Source of the DNA: Nitrospira sp.
GTDB taxonomy: Bacteria > Nitrospirota > Nitrospiria > Nitrospirales > Nitrospiraceae
NCBI GenBank assembly: GCA_015709715.1
Contig: CP054184.1
Span: 1,535,001 to 1,599,000 of the forward strand
Length of the DNA stretch: 64,000 bases
Reading direction: 5' to 3'
Part shown: in pieces, positions 1-8,469 of the stretch
How the letters are laid out: each line of letters starts with the position of its first letter
Numbering within the stretch: position 1 is the stretch's first letter
Notes under the pieces: model-generated
Seen by the model: the letters and a program-made list of their open reading frames with translations, nothing else
What the model was told of the DNA's origin: nothing
The model's database searches: none
Made by a program: the position numbers and the translations under genes

Positions 1-1
1 T

Positions 2-1201
2 TCACTCGGCCATTTCTATTCGGCCATAACCGGCTTTCTGGGCTTCACAATGCTGGACGGCGAATACAAAATGATGGGCCTAGCCCCCTACGGCAAGCCG
101 GAGTACCTGCCCTTCATCCGCCGCAACCTGCTCGTGACGGACAGGCCCGGCTCCTACCGCCTGAACCATGCCCTGCTCGATTATCACGCCGCGCTCCGGG
201 GGCGGTTTTCGCCCGCCCTCAGGAGGATCTTCGGCGATCCCAGACAGGGCGATGAGGCTCCTTTCACGGAACGGGACCAACAGCTCGCCGCGAGCGCCCA
301 AGCGGCGTTCGAAGAAGTGGTCTTCGATTTGGCCTCGTGGGCCTTCGAGGAAGGCGGCCGGCGAAGCCACCTCGCCTTGGCCGGAGGCTGCGGGCTGAAC
401 TGCTCCGCGAACGGTCGCTTGCTGCGTGAAGGCCCCTTCAAGCAGATCTACGTCCCGCCCGCTCCGCATGACGCTGGTTGCGCGGTCGGCGCGACCCTGC
501 TGCTCTATCACGAGACGTTGGGGCAGCCGCGACGGTTCACCATGACCCACGCCGCCTATGGACCGGCCTATGACGATCACGCGATTGGCCAGACGCTGCG
601 TGCGGCCGGTCTCCACATGCAGCCGATCGCCGATGAAGAGACGCTGCTCGGAAAAACGGTGGAGGTGCTGACGGGCGGCGGCGTGGTGGGCTGGTTTCAA
701 GGGGCGATGGAGTTCGGCCCACGCGCGTTGGGCTCACGATCGTTCCTGGCCGATCCGCGCCGGGACCGAATTCGCGATACCCTCAATGCGAAGATCAAGA
801 AGCGGGAACTCTTCCGACCGTTCGCGCCCTCGGTGAAGGAGGAAGCGACAGCAGACTATTTCGAGGTGACGCAGCCGAGCCCGTTCATGAACCTAGCCCT
901 GCCGGTCCGGCAGGACAAACGCGCCGTCATTCCCGCCGTCACCCACATCGACGGCTCAGCCAGGATTCAAACCGTCAGCCGCACCGATCAGCCGCGTTAT
1001 TGGCGGCTGCTCGACCGGTTCGAACGGGCAACCGGCGTCCCAATCTTGCTGAACACGTCATTCAATATTCAAGAGCCGATCGTTTGCACACCGGAGCAGG
1101 CGCTGGCCACGTTCAACACAAGCGGCGTCGATGCGCTGGTGATAGGGAATTATTTTGTTGAGAGGGGAGGGGGGACACATAAAGCTATGTACGGCACCTA
1201 A
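2..1201 (+). CDS. Carbamoyltransferase, NodU/CmcH family (5' end missing)
   Basis: The reading frame is already open at base 2 and ends in TAA at 1201, so about 400 codons are visible and the N-terminal part lies outside the window. The upstream frame reads LGHFYSAITGFLGF before EYKMMGLAPYGKPEY, a stretch typical of the O-carbamoyltransferase family. The C-terminal domain carries EFGPRALGSRSFLADPR and LFRPFAPSV, both family hallmarks. Family members use carbamoyl phosphate to carbamoylate hydroxyls of sugars or secondary metabolites, and in bacteria they often sit in exopolysaccharide or LPS loci. The substrate cannot be told from this fragment. It lies outside the tRNA-Cys element. Confidence 0.85.
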   Translation, partial: SLGHFYSAITGFLGFTMLDGEYKMMGLAPYGKPEYLPFIRRNLLVTDRPGSYRLNHALLDYHAALRGRFSPALRRIFGDPRQGDEAPFTERDQQLAASAQAAFEEVVFDLASWAFEEGGRRSHLALAGGCGLNCSANGRLLREGPFKQIYVPPAPHDAGCAVGATLLLYHETLGQPRRFTMTHAAYGPAYDDHAIGQTLRAAGLHMQPIADEETLLGKTVEVLTGGGVVGWFQGAMEFGPRALGSRSFLADPRRDRIRDTLNAKIKKRELFRPFAPSVKEEATADYFEVTQPSPFMNLALPVRQDKRAVIPAVTHIDGSARIQTVSRTDQPRYWRLLDRFERATGVPILLNTSFNIQEPIVCTPEQALATFNTSGVDALVIGNYFVERGGGTHKAMYGT

Positions 1202-1263
1202 ACAACTACAGGACCGTAGGTGAAACAAATCGAATGACGGCTACTCCACGTTATGCTGTCCCA

Positions 1264-2059
1264 CTAGCGAGCTGTATTGCCACGGGGACAACAGTACAGA
1301 GAAAAGTCCTCCCCATAACCGCGTGGATCGTAAAAGATGCAAAAGTCAGTTGAGTACGCGGGCACCTGATCGAGTGGTTTATCCTCGCGATCATACGTGA
1401 TCGTCCCAATGTAATAAAACCACTTTTCTTTCAAAGTAATGGCTCTTGCGTCCTCTGTGGAAACAAAGAACGTACCCGTAACATCTAATGTCGAATCCCC
1501 GTTCCCTGGAAATAATACTCGCGGACCGTCCGTCCAAGGCTGTTCTTTCTGTTCTGTATTCGAGCACTCGACAAATGCAGGTGGTACATCGGGTGGCTTA
1601 GTAGAAACGCACCAACGGGCCTTGAGAACCGTACCGATTGCTGGGGAGTTTCCGGTGTTTCTCACCGCAATATAACCTCTCAACTTCTCCTTTCCCTTAA
1701 GGTGAGTAAAGACATCTGGCCGTTTGGGTTTGCAGGTCCCATCGTATCTATACTCAGACTCAGGCATGAGGCACATGCCGAGAGAACCTGGATTCCCAAG
1801 TAATGTTGAGATGACAACCCATGGGCGTTGCATCCATTCCGTCGATCGAAATGACGCTTGACTCACCCTGAGAGTTTCTTGTGTAGTCGCAAAAAATGGC
1901 CTGGTTGTGCAGGTACTGGTGGTATGAAAACAGAGCTATGAAACAACCTGGAATGACCGGAAGAAAAGCCAGCATAACTCTGAACCATGGTCTATCACTA
2001 AGCGGTGGCTTCCTTAAATCATCCTGCCTGGCGACCTCGATCGGCTTGCTCTCTTTCAC
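1264..2059 (-). pseudogene. Membrane-anchored hypothetical protein split by a frameshift
   Basis: Two overlapping frames look like one gene. The frame from the start at 2059 encodes a short cytoplasmic head and one hydrophobic segment (VMLAFLPVIPGCFIALFSY), then loses sense after about residue 50. The +1 frame ending at 1264 encodes a roughly 200-residue soluble domain. Joining them at the run of six A at 1891-1896 gives a smooth TM anchor, a stretch reading TTQETLRVSQASF, and a conserved-looking RPWVVIS strand, a layout common in anchored hypotheticals of unknown function. A one-base indel in the homopolymer, or a sequencing error there, explains the break. Alternatively the second part could start at the GTG at 1866. 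Function is unknown. The region is AT-rich. Confidence 0.5.
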
Positions 2060-2500
2060 GCTTCGACCTGACGCACTCGCTACTTCCTGCTCAAGGTTGA
2101 ATTATCAATACCCATGGCCACCTAAGAACGGATTTTCAGAAAGTACGACGACCAATTCCCTTGGTATATAGACGATTCGTTAGTCTTTGCTCTCGATCTG
2201 AAGTGGGAGCGACGAGATGGATGATCGAGGACGCAAAAATGCCAAAGCCACAGTGTACCATGATGCGGTGAGAGATTGAGGATCTTTGCCTTTTCGGCTT
2301 CCTCTATGGGTGACAGCTAGCTGTTACGCGTAGCTCGGAGTGGTTAACAGGCAGTGGAAGGGTTTATCCCGTCGCCCGGAGCAATCGAGTTGGCTCCGGG
2401 TCGAGCAAGCTTACGAAGAGTGAATCACTGGAGGGTTCTCCTCGACGGCGACATTGGGGAGAGGCTTCGCCTAAATAGCCGCCGGTACGCACGAAGTGCG
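2060..2500. other. Gene-free stretch left of the element
   Basis: No convincing gene was found. It holds a 12-bp palindrome (ACAGCTAGCTGT, 2313-2324) and a hairpin with perfect 8-bp arms, CCCGGAGC 2375-2382 and GCTCCGGG 2393-2400, without a T tract. If the element to the right were excised, this stretch would lie just downstream of the tRNA-Cys gene, so the hairpin could serve as its original terminator (inference). Confidence 0.4.
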
Positions 2501-2548
2501 GGTTGGAGGCGCCGGGCGGGTTCGAACCGCCGCATCGCAGTTTTGCAG
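2501..2548. repeat. attL, 48-bp copy of the tRNA-Cys 3' end
   Basis: Identical over 48 bp to 11832-11879; the match stops on both sides (base 2500 differs from 11831, and 2549 from 11880). It includes the T arm, acceptor 3' strand and part of the anticodon arm, but no 5' half, so it is not a functional tRNA gene. It marks the left junction of the element. Confidence 0.88.
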
Positions 2549-2664
2549 CTTGCCCGAGCGCTCTATGACGGACGAAGACCAACAGAGAGTGGTAGATACA
2601 AACAATCAAGCAGATCAATGACTTATGGCATTTTGACTGCGCCCTACTGAGACTGACTAGGACT

Positions 2665-2716
2665 CCGAACCGGGAGCAAAATCGGGAGTGGAACCGGGAG
2701 TAAAACCGGGATCAGG
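2665..2716 (+). repeat. Relic of an integrase 3' end (26-bp repeat)
   Basis: Bases 2686-2711 are identical to 11736-11761 inside the integrase gene. Around it one frame reads LRTGSKIGSGTGSKTG, the same Gly-Ser-Lys-Thr low-complexity tail as the complete integrase, but no core recombinase domain is attached. The rest of 2549-2826 holds no recognisable gene. The likely source is a decayed integrase of a second related element that used the same site, or a partial duplication. Confidence 0.5.
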
Positions 2717-2826
2717 GTTTGTACCTGTTTATATAGACTAGGACCGTATCCCTTTGGCGCCTCAATTTGCATTACAACGTATCGTCAACGCTTAACGTCT
2801 AACGATGCTCCGGATGTATACGATGT

Positions 2827-3534
2827 TCATTCGCTGAGAAACTGATCGACATGCTCAATCAAAGCTTTGAGGTCTGGAATCCGCGCTGGAAGGGTGAGGT
2901 AGAGCGTCTCATAACTCAAAGTGTTAAGGGTAAGAGAGGTGTTTGCTTTTTTCTTATCATACGAGATATTTGCTAGACTGTATATCCGCTTAAGATCCTC
3001 GGCTGGTCGGTCCCGCAATTCCAGATTGTCGTGACTAGGATCGAAACCAAACTGCGTTCTAATCCTAGGAATAGTCAGTTCGGCATTCAATCTTTCGAAA
3101 TGCGTGTATTCAGACATAAACCATGCTTCGATCTCCATTATCCCCAGGACAAACAAGACCTGTACCGGTACTGTCTTCAGCTTATAATTGAGGCCACTCC
3201 TAAGTTTTGGTATTTCGCTATGTGAAAAATCCGGGTAGACATCTCGGATCCCAATTATGAAACCGAAGCCAGCGTCTACCAGTTTGTCGTAATTGTCTCG
3301 AATGTCAGATTTGACGCGATTATCTGCACCGCAATCCACGAGCACCGCGAAATAACGATTATTCACCCCATTTGAAGTCTCAAGGGTAGTAATTTTACGA
3401 GCGCCGGATTGTCCGCCTCCGACAGCACGCCGCTTGGTAATGGTCACCCTCTTCCGCCCTGCTATTTCTTCAATCAAACGTTCGGCGAAGAGTTGTTCGG
3501 TTTGCCCTTCGACGAATATCGCAATCTTAGTCAC
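2827..3534 (-). CDS. TOPRIM-like protein, partner of the upstream ATPase (candidate defence effector)
   Basis: A 235-residue protein. The GTG at 3534 is chosen because GAGG lies 9 nt upstream and it overlaps the ATPase stop by only 8 nt; a TTG at 3564 would lengthen it by 10 residues. It starts with IAIFVEGQTEQLF (Glu9), then VLVDCGADN (Asp67, Asp71), GIRDVYPD and IMEIEAWFMSE, an arrangement seen in TOPRIM-type, DUF4276/RloB-like nucleases. Such proteins pair with AAA or ABC-type ATPases in abortive-infection systems (PARIS, AbiL, OLD/Gabija class). Translational coupling to the ATPase supports a two-gene unit. Assignment to a named system is not possible by eye, and the toxic or nuclease role is inferred. 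Confidence 0.6.
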   Translation of the reverse strand: MTKIAIFVEGQTEQLFAERLIEEIAGRKRVTITKRRAVGGGQSGARKITTLETSNGVNNRYFAVLVDCGADNRVKSDIRDNYDKLVDAGFGFIIGIRDVYPDFSHSEIPKLRSGLNYKLKTVPVQVLFVLGIMEIEAWFMSEYTHFERLNAELTIPRIRTQFGFDPSHDNLELRDRPAEDLKRIYSLANISYDKKKANTSLTLNTLSYETLYLTLPARIPDLKALIEHVDQFLSE

Positions 3535-4687
3535 TTGCGTTCGCCTCGCCAGCCTCACCGACAAAATCTACAGCAAGAAAATCAAAATTGTTCAGCCCGG
3601 TGAACTTAAAATCATCAAATATTTTCTTTGAGTTTCGATAATTATAGACTCTGCAATCCCCCCCTTCTCGACGTAGAAGCGACCAAGACTCTAAAGGCAC
3701 TGCATTCATTATAAAACGGTCATTTGTCGCCATAATGAGTTGAACGGAAGTGTGGGTAGCCTTTTCAATCAACAATTTAATTAGCTGGCAGGATCTATCG
3801 AAATCCAATCCTTCCCCAATATCATCCACGAGAATACAACTTGGGCGGCTATCCATAACTGCATAATTCAGATGAATGATCATAGACAGAACCCTAAACA
3901 TACCTTGGGACATTTCGTGCTGATAAATCATTGGTAGGAGAGTTCGCTCCTTTACGTACAATGCCACCATCTCCCCCTGGATTTGTATTTCCGGAGCTAC
4001 CTGAATAGATAGTGGTGGCGCCAACCCAACGTCCTCGATCTCGTAACCAACGGTCGCCATGTCTTTAATAATGTTTTGTTTAAATGGCTGGCCAAGTTTC
4101 GTATACCCTCTCCTATAGACTCCTGCTACCTGATTGGGATCCTTGGGGTTGAAACTGATTGGGGCTCCTTCCTTCACGATCAGCGCTAAGTGATCCTTCC
4201 CCATGGATGTTCCAAAGGCAAAAAATCTCAAGTCATTCCCCCACTGAAACAGACTCTCAAAATACGGATGTTGAATTGAATCCCTTCGAGCCGCGGAAGC
4301 TAACCGATTGGGAGGAGTCTGAAACTCAATCCACTTATTTTCTTTTACAGCATAAATTTTACCTATACCCTCGGCCCCTCGTTCTAGAAACTTTTTCCCG
4401 TCAATAGCAAATTCCTCACTTGTCACAATTTGGTCTGAATATTTCAGTGAATAGGTCAATAATTTATGGCCATCTTCGAAAACAACCTCGTAATCACCCG
4501 AAATATATTTTAGTGGGCTATCTTGAGATAGAAGACCGGCTAGGCCATTGATCACGTTAAGAGTTCTAGTCTTTCCACTAGCGTTCTTTCCTACTAATAA
4601 ATTTATCTCGTCAAAGGTGAGACCATTAACCCTCCAGGTGTTTGGCCTCCCCTCATGCTGGGAGTAACGCAGAGATTTAAGCTTCAT
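3527..4687 (-). CDS. AAA/ABC-type ATPase of a two-gene candidate defence system
   Basis: A 386-residue protein starting near a strand typical of SMC-like ATPases (INLLVGKNASGKT, Walker A at residues 33-40). It then has a signature-like EMSQGMFRVLSMI, Walker B CILVDDIGEGLD, and ATNDRFIMN. No transporter or long coiled-coil part is visible. This single-head ATPase type (AAA_15/AAA_21-like) is found in OLD, PARIS and AbiL-like phage defence modules, where it senses or restrains a TOPRIM partner. The next gene is such a partner, overlapping by 8 nt. It lies inside the tRNA-Cys element, a usual place for defence cargo. ATPase identity is firm; the defence role is inferred. Confidence 0.7.
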   Translation of the reverse strand: MKLKSLRYSQHEGRPNTWRVNGLTFDEINLLVGKNASGKTRTLNVINGLAGLLSQDSPLKYISGDYEVVFEDGHKLLTYSLKYSDQIVTSEEFAIDGKKFLERGAEGIGKIYAVKENKWIEFQTPPNRLASAARRDSIQHPYFESLFQWGNDLRFFAFGTSMGKDHLALIVKEGAPISFNPKDPNQVAGVYRRGYTKLGQPFKQNIIKDMATVGYEIEDVGLAPPLSIQVAPEIQIQGEMVALYVKERTLLPMIYQHEMSQGMFRVLSMIIHLNYAVMDSRPSCILVDDIGEGLDFDRSCQLIKLLIEKATHTSVQLIMATNDRFIMNAVPLESWSLLRREGGDCRVYNYRNSKKIFDDFKFTGLNNFDFLAVDFVGEAGEANASD

Positions 4688-5233
4688 AGTGGTAAGCCTG
4701 CCTTGCAGTGAGAGTTGAACGCTCTACTCTTGGGTTTATCCTAAAGACTGGCGTTTTCCTGGGGAAGATTGAGTGCCGGAGAATTCTACTACCTTTCCGA
4801 CTGAATGCCTATCATAGACTAGGGTTGCGCACACCTAAACCCTCGACAAAGCTGAGAGCTGATATGTCACCAATGCACAGAATGAGTTTCGTCCTACTTT
4901 GACCATATAGATCAAGTGAAGCGGGGGCTGCGCCCCCGATCCCCCCCGGCCGTCCGGTCCAGTGGTCCGGAACGGCCGGGCGGCCTCGTTGGGCGGAGTC
5001 TTTGCGTTCCTAATCTCCTCATAGTTTCAGTATTCCTCTTGTCTGCTCTGTCTTTGTAAGCAACGATCCAACAGAATAGCGGCCAAGCTGACGCATCGCC
5101 GTCACCACTTGAAAATAACCCTGCATTTCCTCCCTCTCACCCCCTGAGAAGCCAACAGGTGGTGACAGGGTGGGGCCATATAGAGCCTATAACTAAGTAT
5201 TAGAAGTAAAGATTTGTGAGTACCAGCATAGAA
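4688..5233. other. Gene-free stretch with two GC-rich hairpins
   Basis: No gene is supported. In AT-rich surroundings lies a GC block. Hairpin one has arms CGGGGGC 4922-4928 and GCCCCCG 4932-4938. Hairpin two has arms CCCGGCCGT 4945-4953 and ACGGCCGGG 4972-4980, extended inward by CCGG/CCGG. It separates the defence pair from cld. It could be a terminator pair, a dispersed repeat, or the nicking origin of the element's Rep-like protein. There is no T tract. Confidence 0.45.
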
Positions 5234-5259
5234 GTGACCACCTGTTCCCAGGTGGTCAC
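5234..5259 (-). terminator. Perfect 11-bp stem-loop after cld
   Basis: GTGACCACCTG (5234-5244), loop TTCC, then CAGGTGGTCAC (5249-5259), starting 29 nt beyond the cld stop codon. The stem is strong, but on the minus strand only a weak T-rich stretch follows, so it may be a terminator, an mRNA-stabilising end or a protein-binding palindrome. Confidence 0.45.
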
Positions 5260-5287
5260 CGTGTTCTGGAACGCGCGAGCGAATAGA

Positions 5288-6082
5288 CTAGCGACTGAGA
5301 ATATCGAGGATTTCATCCAATGGTCGAATGGTCCCCAACAGGAGAGGATCACCGAAACGCCTATTATGACGGTTCTCCTTGACCTTGAGCAATCCAGTCA
5401 CAAGATTGTTGAAATCATCCAGCTTGGATGTTTCAAAGTAGGTAATAAAATCCCAATCATCCAACCCGCTGGAGTGATAGAGCTTCCGTTTCACCGTCTT
5501 CAAGTATGCGACCGTCGCATCCGTGTGTTCCTTCATCAGGCCTGTTCGGGTGTCTTGTCCAGAAATCCACCATTCTGCGTCCTTGCGTATAGGAACCACT
5601 ATAACGTATGGGCTGCCCTGAGGTGGCGGTGTCTTCAACTCCCCCTTCAGTTCTTCTGGGAAGCTAGGGACATAATTTAGGGTTTTGGTGATGCCATTGA
5701 AGGTGTCAGTATTTTTCATATCCATCCCCATAGTGGTCCCCATGAGGTCTAACAAGAAGTTCTGATTATGAACCATCTCTTTCGAGTGAATCCTGACAAG
5801 TACATCAGCTCTCTCAGACAGACCACGAAGCAAATGCGTATCGACTATTAACTTATCGGCGTGCTTTTCGAACACCTTTTTCATTTCGGAGGCCGCCTTG
5901 ACACGCGCTTCATGATCCATCTGCCACCAGTGCTCCCCCATCTTGAACACAGCAAACGTTGCGTAGACACCAGGATCCTTTAAGAGCTTGTCGTGATCCA
6001 TGGCCGCCTCACTCACTACAGACAACATGGGAAGGAAGCATAATAGAAGCGCAACCATCGAAATCTGCCTGATTCTCTTCAT
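5288..6082 (-). CDS. cld: Chlorite dismutase, periplasmic, pentameric-type
   Basis: A heme enzyme that splits chlorite into chloride and O2. The start is set at 6082, where AAGGAG precedes the ATG and a Sec signal peptide begins (KRIRQIS, hydrophobic core to about residue 26, VSEAA cleavage region); an in-frame ATG at 6136 lacks these. Mature length (about 238) equals the long clade-1 enzymes of Nitrospira. Diagnostic residues are in register with the Nitrospira defluvii enzyme: proximal heme ligand His186 (KEHTDA), distal Arg199 (TVKRK), and Glu236 (KVKEN) that bonds the ligand. The motif LYHSSGLDD is also conserved. It sits on a tRNA-Cys element beside its own two-component genes and an operator-like array, which suggests acquisition and regulated expression. 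Function is near certain on motif grounds. Confidence 0.95.
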   Translation of the reverse strand: MKRIRQISMVALLLCFLPMLSVVSEAAMDHDKLLKDPGVYATFAVFKMGEHWWQMDHEARVKAASEMKKVFEKHADKLIVDTHLLRGLSERADVLVRIHSKEMVHNQNFLLDLMGTTMGMDMKNTDTFNGITKTLNYVPSFPEELKGELKTPPPQGSPYVIVVPIRKDAEWWISGQDTRTGLMKEHTDATVAYLKTVKRKLYHSSGLDDWDFITYFETSKLDDFNNLVTGLLKVKENRHNRRFGDPLLLGTIRPLDEILDILSR

Positions 6083-6135
6083 AAGTCCGTTCTCCTTTTC
6101 GGTTAAAAGGGCTGGTACAACCCAATGCATGGTCA

Positions 6136-6189
6136 AGCATAGCCCTGCCCCTTTACATCGATCTCACGAAATTGTCACATTTTTATCAC
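6136..6189 (-). promoter_or_regulatory. cld promoter region: three GTGA boxes at 11-bp steps and a -10-like octamer
   Basis: Read on the minus strand, GTGA occurs at 6189-6186, 6178-6175 and 6167-6164, exactly one half-site per 11 bp, the spacing used by OmpR/PhoB-type regulators. A TATGCT within the octamer AGCATAGC (plus strand 6136-6143) lies 22 nt downstream and could be the -10. The 16-bp block 6174-6189 matches 13 of 16 bases of 8482-8497 in front of the regulator gene, and the octamer is repeated there too. Confidence 0.65.
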
Positions 6190-6233
6190 GCCTGATGTGG
6201 CGAGCGGCCCGTAACGGTCGAGAACAATAGAGA

Positions 6234-7712
6234 CTAGAAGTGCACGGTGGGCAGTTCAAAGCTGATGATGGTTCCGATGTTTGGTGTACTCTCCGCTCGA
6301 ATTGTACTTCCATGTAGCTCTAGAATTCGCTTAGTAATGGCCAGCCCGAGCCCAGCTCCTCCAGGCTGATTTTGTCGATTCGCCCTATAAAAACGATCAA
6401 AAATATAAGGCAAGTCGTGATCAGCGATACCACAGCCAGTATCAGAAATTCGTATCATAACCGAGCCGGATTCGTGGCTTAACGAAATCGCAATGGTCCC
6501 TCCGCTCGGTGTATAGCGAGTAGCATTATTGATTATGTTTTCTAGCGCCCGCTCGATGAGGCCGATATCAGCCTCCACAAATGGCAGATCATCTGTAAAA
6601 CTGCTCTTTAAGGCTATCCCCCTATTTGCGACGGTGAGTTGAAACTTTTGACACACATCCTGGACAAGCTCGGCTAACGAAAATTGTTCGCATTGAATGC
6701 GAGCTTCACGCGAATCTAAGCGAGCCAATTCAAAGAGTTCCCCCACAAGCTCCCTAAGCCGTTGGCTTTGCTTGAGGGCAACGTCGAGAAACGTCCGGTA
6801 TTCCTCTCGTGTAAGCGTCCCTTCTTTCATCAGTAACGTTTCCAGATACCCATGCAAGGATGCCAGGGGGGTACGCAAATCATGGGACACATTGGCCACC
6901 AACTCACGCCGAAGGATGTCCGTCTGCTTCAAAGTGGCCACTTGCTGAAGAATTCGTTCTACCATCCCATTGAATGTGGACCGGAGCCGATCAATTTCAT
7001 CACTATTCCGCTCAGGAATAAAATCCTGAGGATGCAGCACGAGCGCCTCTGAAAAATCGCTCTTTGCGAACGTTTCCATCGTCGATGCTAGTTTGGTTAG
7101 CCTTCTGGTGAGCATGTTGAATAGAAAGAGGCCGCCCAAAAGAGCGAACAGTAAGCCGGTAAGTGCTGCCCAGAGACTCAGCCGGAAGATATAGCTCCGA
7201 TTCAGCATATCGGCGACGGAGTCATACTCCTCTCCGCCAAGAACAATGTACAGATATCCTGTTGGTTGTCCGTGTAAGGGTATGGCTGAAACAGAAAAGA
7301 CCTTCTGTCGAGTCGCATCACGGGGATCGTCACCAAGAATAGGAAATGCGTCCGCCTCGGTGAGAAAACGATGTATTGGTTCTAACGAGACAGCCGAGCG
7401 CTTGACCTTCTCAGTGGGAGCGGAGAAGTTGACTATGCCCCCATTCTCATCAAGCAAGTACATCTCAATGCTCGGATTGATAACCATAAGTAGGTGAAAC
7501 AGTTCTTTCAGAGCGTACGGACTCACCTCTCCTTGGCTGCTTAGTAACTGGTCAGTAACAATGTTTCTGGCCAGAGCACGGTTCAGCTTCTGATTCACTT
7601 CTTGCTGATACATGCGCGTCGTGAAGACCATTAGGAGGGTGTATAGAACCCCAACCGCACAAAACAGGAAGAGCAACACAAGGGCGAGTTTGCCGTAAAG
7701 TGACCGCGACAT
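6234..7712 (-). CDS. Membrane sensor histidine kinase, partner of the next regulator
   Basis: 492 residues. TM1 is at about 9-31 and an extracytoplasmic sensor region at about 32-175 has no recognised fold by eye. TM2 is at about 178-200, followed by HAMP, then HisKA with VSHDLRTPLASLHG (phospho-acceptor His277). The HATPase domain shows N box NIINNATRYTP, G1 DTGCGIAD, F box FDRFYRA and G2 GLGLAI. It starts 2 nt after the regulator stop with AAGGA upstream, so the two are co-transcribed. It lies immediately upstream of cld, on the same strand, within the tRNA-Cys element. The signal is unknown; chlorite, oxidised chlorine species or an envelope cue are guesses from context. Confidence 0.88.
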   Translation of the reverse strand: MSRSLYGKLALVLLFLFCAVGVLYTLLMVFTTRMYQQEVNQKLNRALARNIVTDQLLSSQGEVSPYALKELFHLLMVINPSIEMYLLDENGGIVNFSAPTEKVKRSAVSLEPIHRFLTEADAFPILGDDPRDATRQKVFSVSAIPLHGQPTGYLYIVLGGEEYDSVADMLNRSYIFRLSLWAALTGLLFALLGGLFLFNMLTRRLTKLASTMETFAKSDFSEALVLHPQDFIPERNSDEIDRLRSTFNGMVERILQQVATLKQTDILRRELVANVSHDLRTPLASLHGYLETLLMKEGTLTREEYRTFLDVALKQSQRLRELVGELFELARLDSREARIQCEQFSLAELVQDVCQKFQLTVANRGIALKSSFTDDLPFVEADIGLIERALENIINNATRYTPSGGTIAISLSHESGSVMIRISDTGCGIADHDLPYIFDRFYRANRQNQPGGAGLGLAITKRILELHGSTIRAESTPNIGTIISFELPTVHF

Positions 7713-7714
7713 GG

Positions 7715-8434
7715 TCAGTCCTTTAAGCCGGATCCTTCTAGTTCACAGAATTTGTATCCGACGCCCCACACAGTCAGAATAAAGTCGGGCTTGGCCGAAT
7801 CCTTTTCAATCTTGGCGCGCAATCTGTTGATATGGGAATTTACCGTGTGTTCATAGCCGTCGTGACCGTAGCCCCAGACCGAATCGAGAAGCTGACTGCG
7901 CGTATAAACTCTGCCTGGATGGGATGCAAACTGCAGGAGCAAATCGAACTCTTTGGCCGTGAGATCCCTCAAGCTGCCTCTCACTGTGACCTTCCGTTTT
8001 TCAACATCGATGAAGAGGCCCTTTGCGCGGATAGTTTTCTGAACGTCCTGCGTCTTATCTCTAAATGCTTCAGAACGGCGGAAGAGGGCCTTTACACGTG
8101 CGAGCAGTTCTCGAACACTAAATGGTTTAGTAACATAGTCGTCAGCACCAACTTCCAGCCCAAGGACCCTGTCTATTTCTGAGGATTTCGCAGTCAACAT
8201 GAGGATGGGTGTATAGGTGGGGAGCGATCGAAGCTGCCGACATATCTCTAACCCGTCGATGCCAGGCAGCATCACGTCAAGAATAATAAGGTCATATCTC
8301 TTCGAGAGCACACATTGAAGGCCATCCTCTCCGGTTTTGGCGATCTCTACGGCATATGCGGTGTCGGTCAGGTGCATCTCCAAGAGCCGACCAATATCTA
8401 AGTCGTCTTCTACGACAAGAATTTGTTTAGCCAT
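7715..8434 (-). CDS. OmpR/PhoB-family response regulator
   Basis: 239 residues from the ATG at 8434; another ATG at 8443 adds three residues. The receiver domain begins KQILVVEDDLD, the phospho-acceptor is Asp53 in IILDVMLPG, and the conserved Thr/Lys stretches are MLTAKSS and YVTKPFSVRELLAR. The C-terminal winged helix ends in the typical pattern VNSHINRLRAKIEKD and TVWGVGYKF. It precedes the kinase gene by 2 nt. Two GTGA half-sites 11 bp apart lie 48 bp upstream of the start, and three lie upstream of cld, so autoregulation and control of cld are the simplest reading (inference). It belongs to the tRNA-Cys element cargo. Confidence 0.9.
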   Translation of the reverse strand: MAKQILVVEDDLDIGRLLEMHLTDTAYAVEIAKTGEDGLQCVLSKRYDLIILDVMLPGIDGLEICRQLRSLPTYTPILMLTAKSSEIDRVLGLEVGADDYVTKPFSVRELLARVKALFRRSEAFRDKTQDVQKTIRAKGLFIDVEKRKVTVRGSLRDLTAKEFDLLLQFASHPGRVYTRSQLLDSVWGYGHDGYEHTVNSHINRLRAKIEKDSAKPDFILTVWGVGYKFCELEGSGLKD

Positions 8435-8469
8435 GAAAACCATATATTCGAGGCAGCAGGAATGCCTTT

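Noticed and set aside
2313-2324. 12-bp palindrome ACAGCTAGCTGT as an operator
   Set aside because: Not near any gene start; palindromes of this size occur by chance.
2501-2548. A second tRNA-Cys gene
   Set aside because: Only the 3' part of the tRNA is present; no 5' half, so it is an att copy.
4690-4910. Small gene (64 codons) and tRNA-like GAGAGTTGAACGCTC
   Set aside because: No ribosome site or protein-like composition, and no cloverleaf can be drawn.
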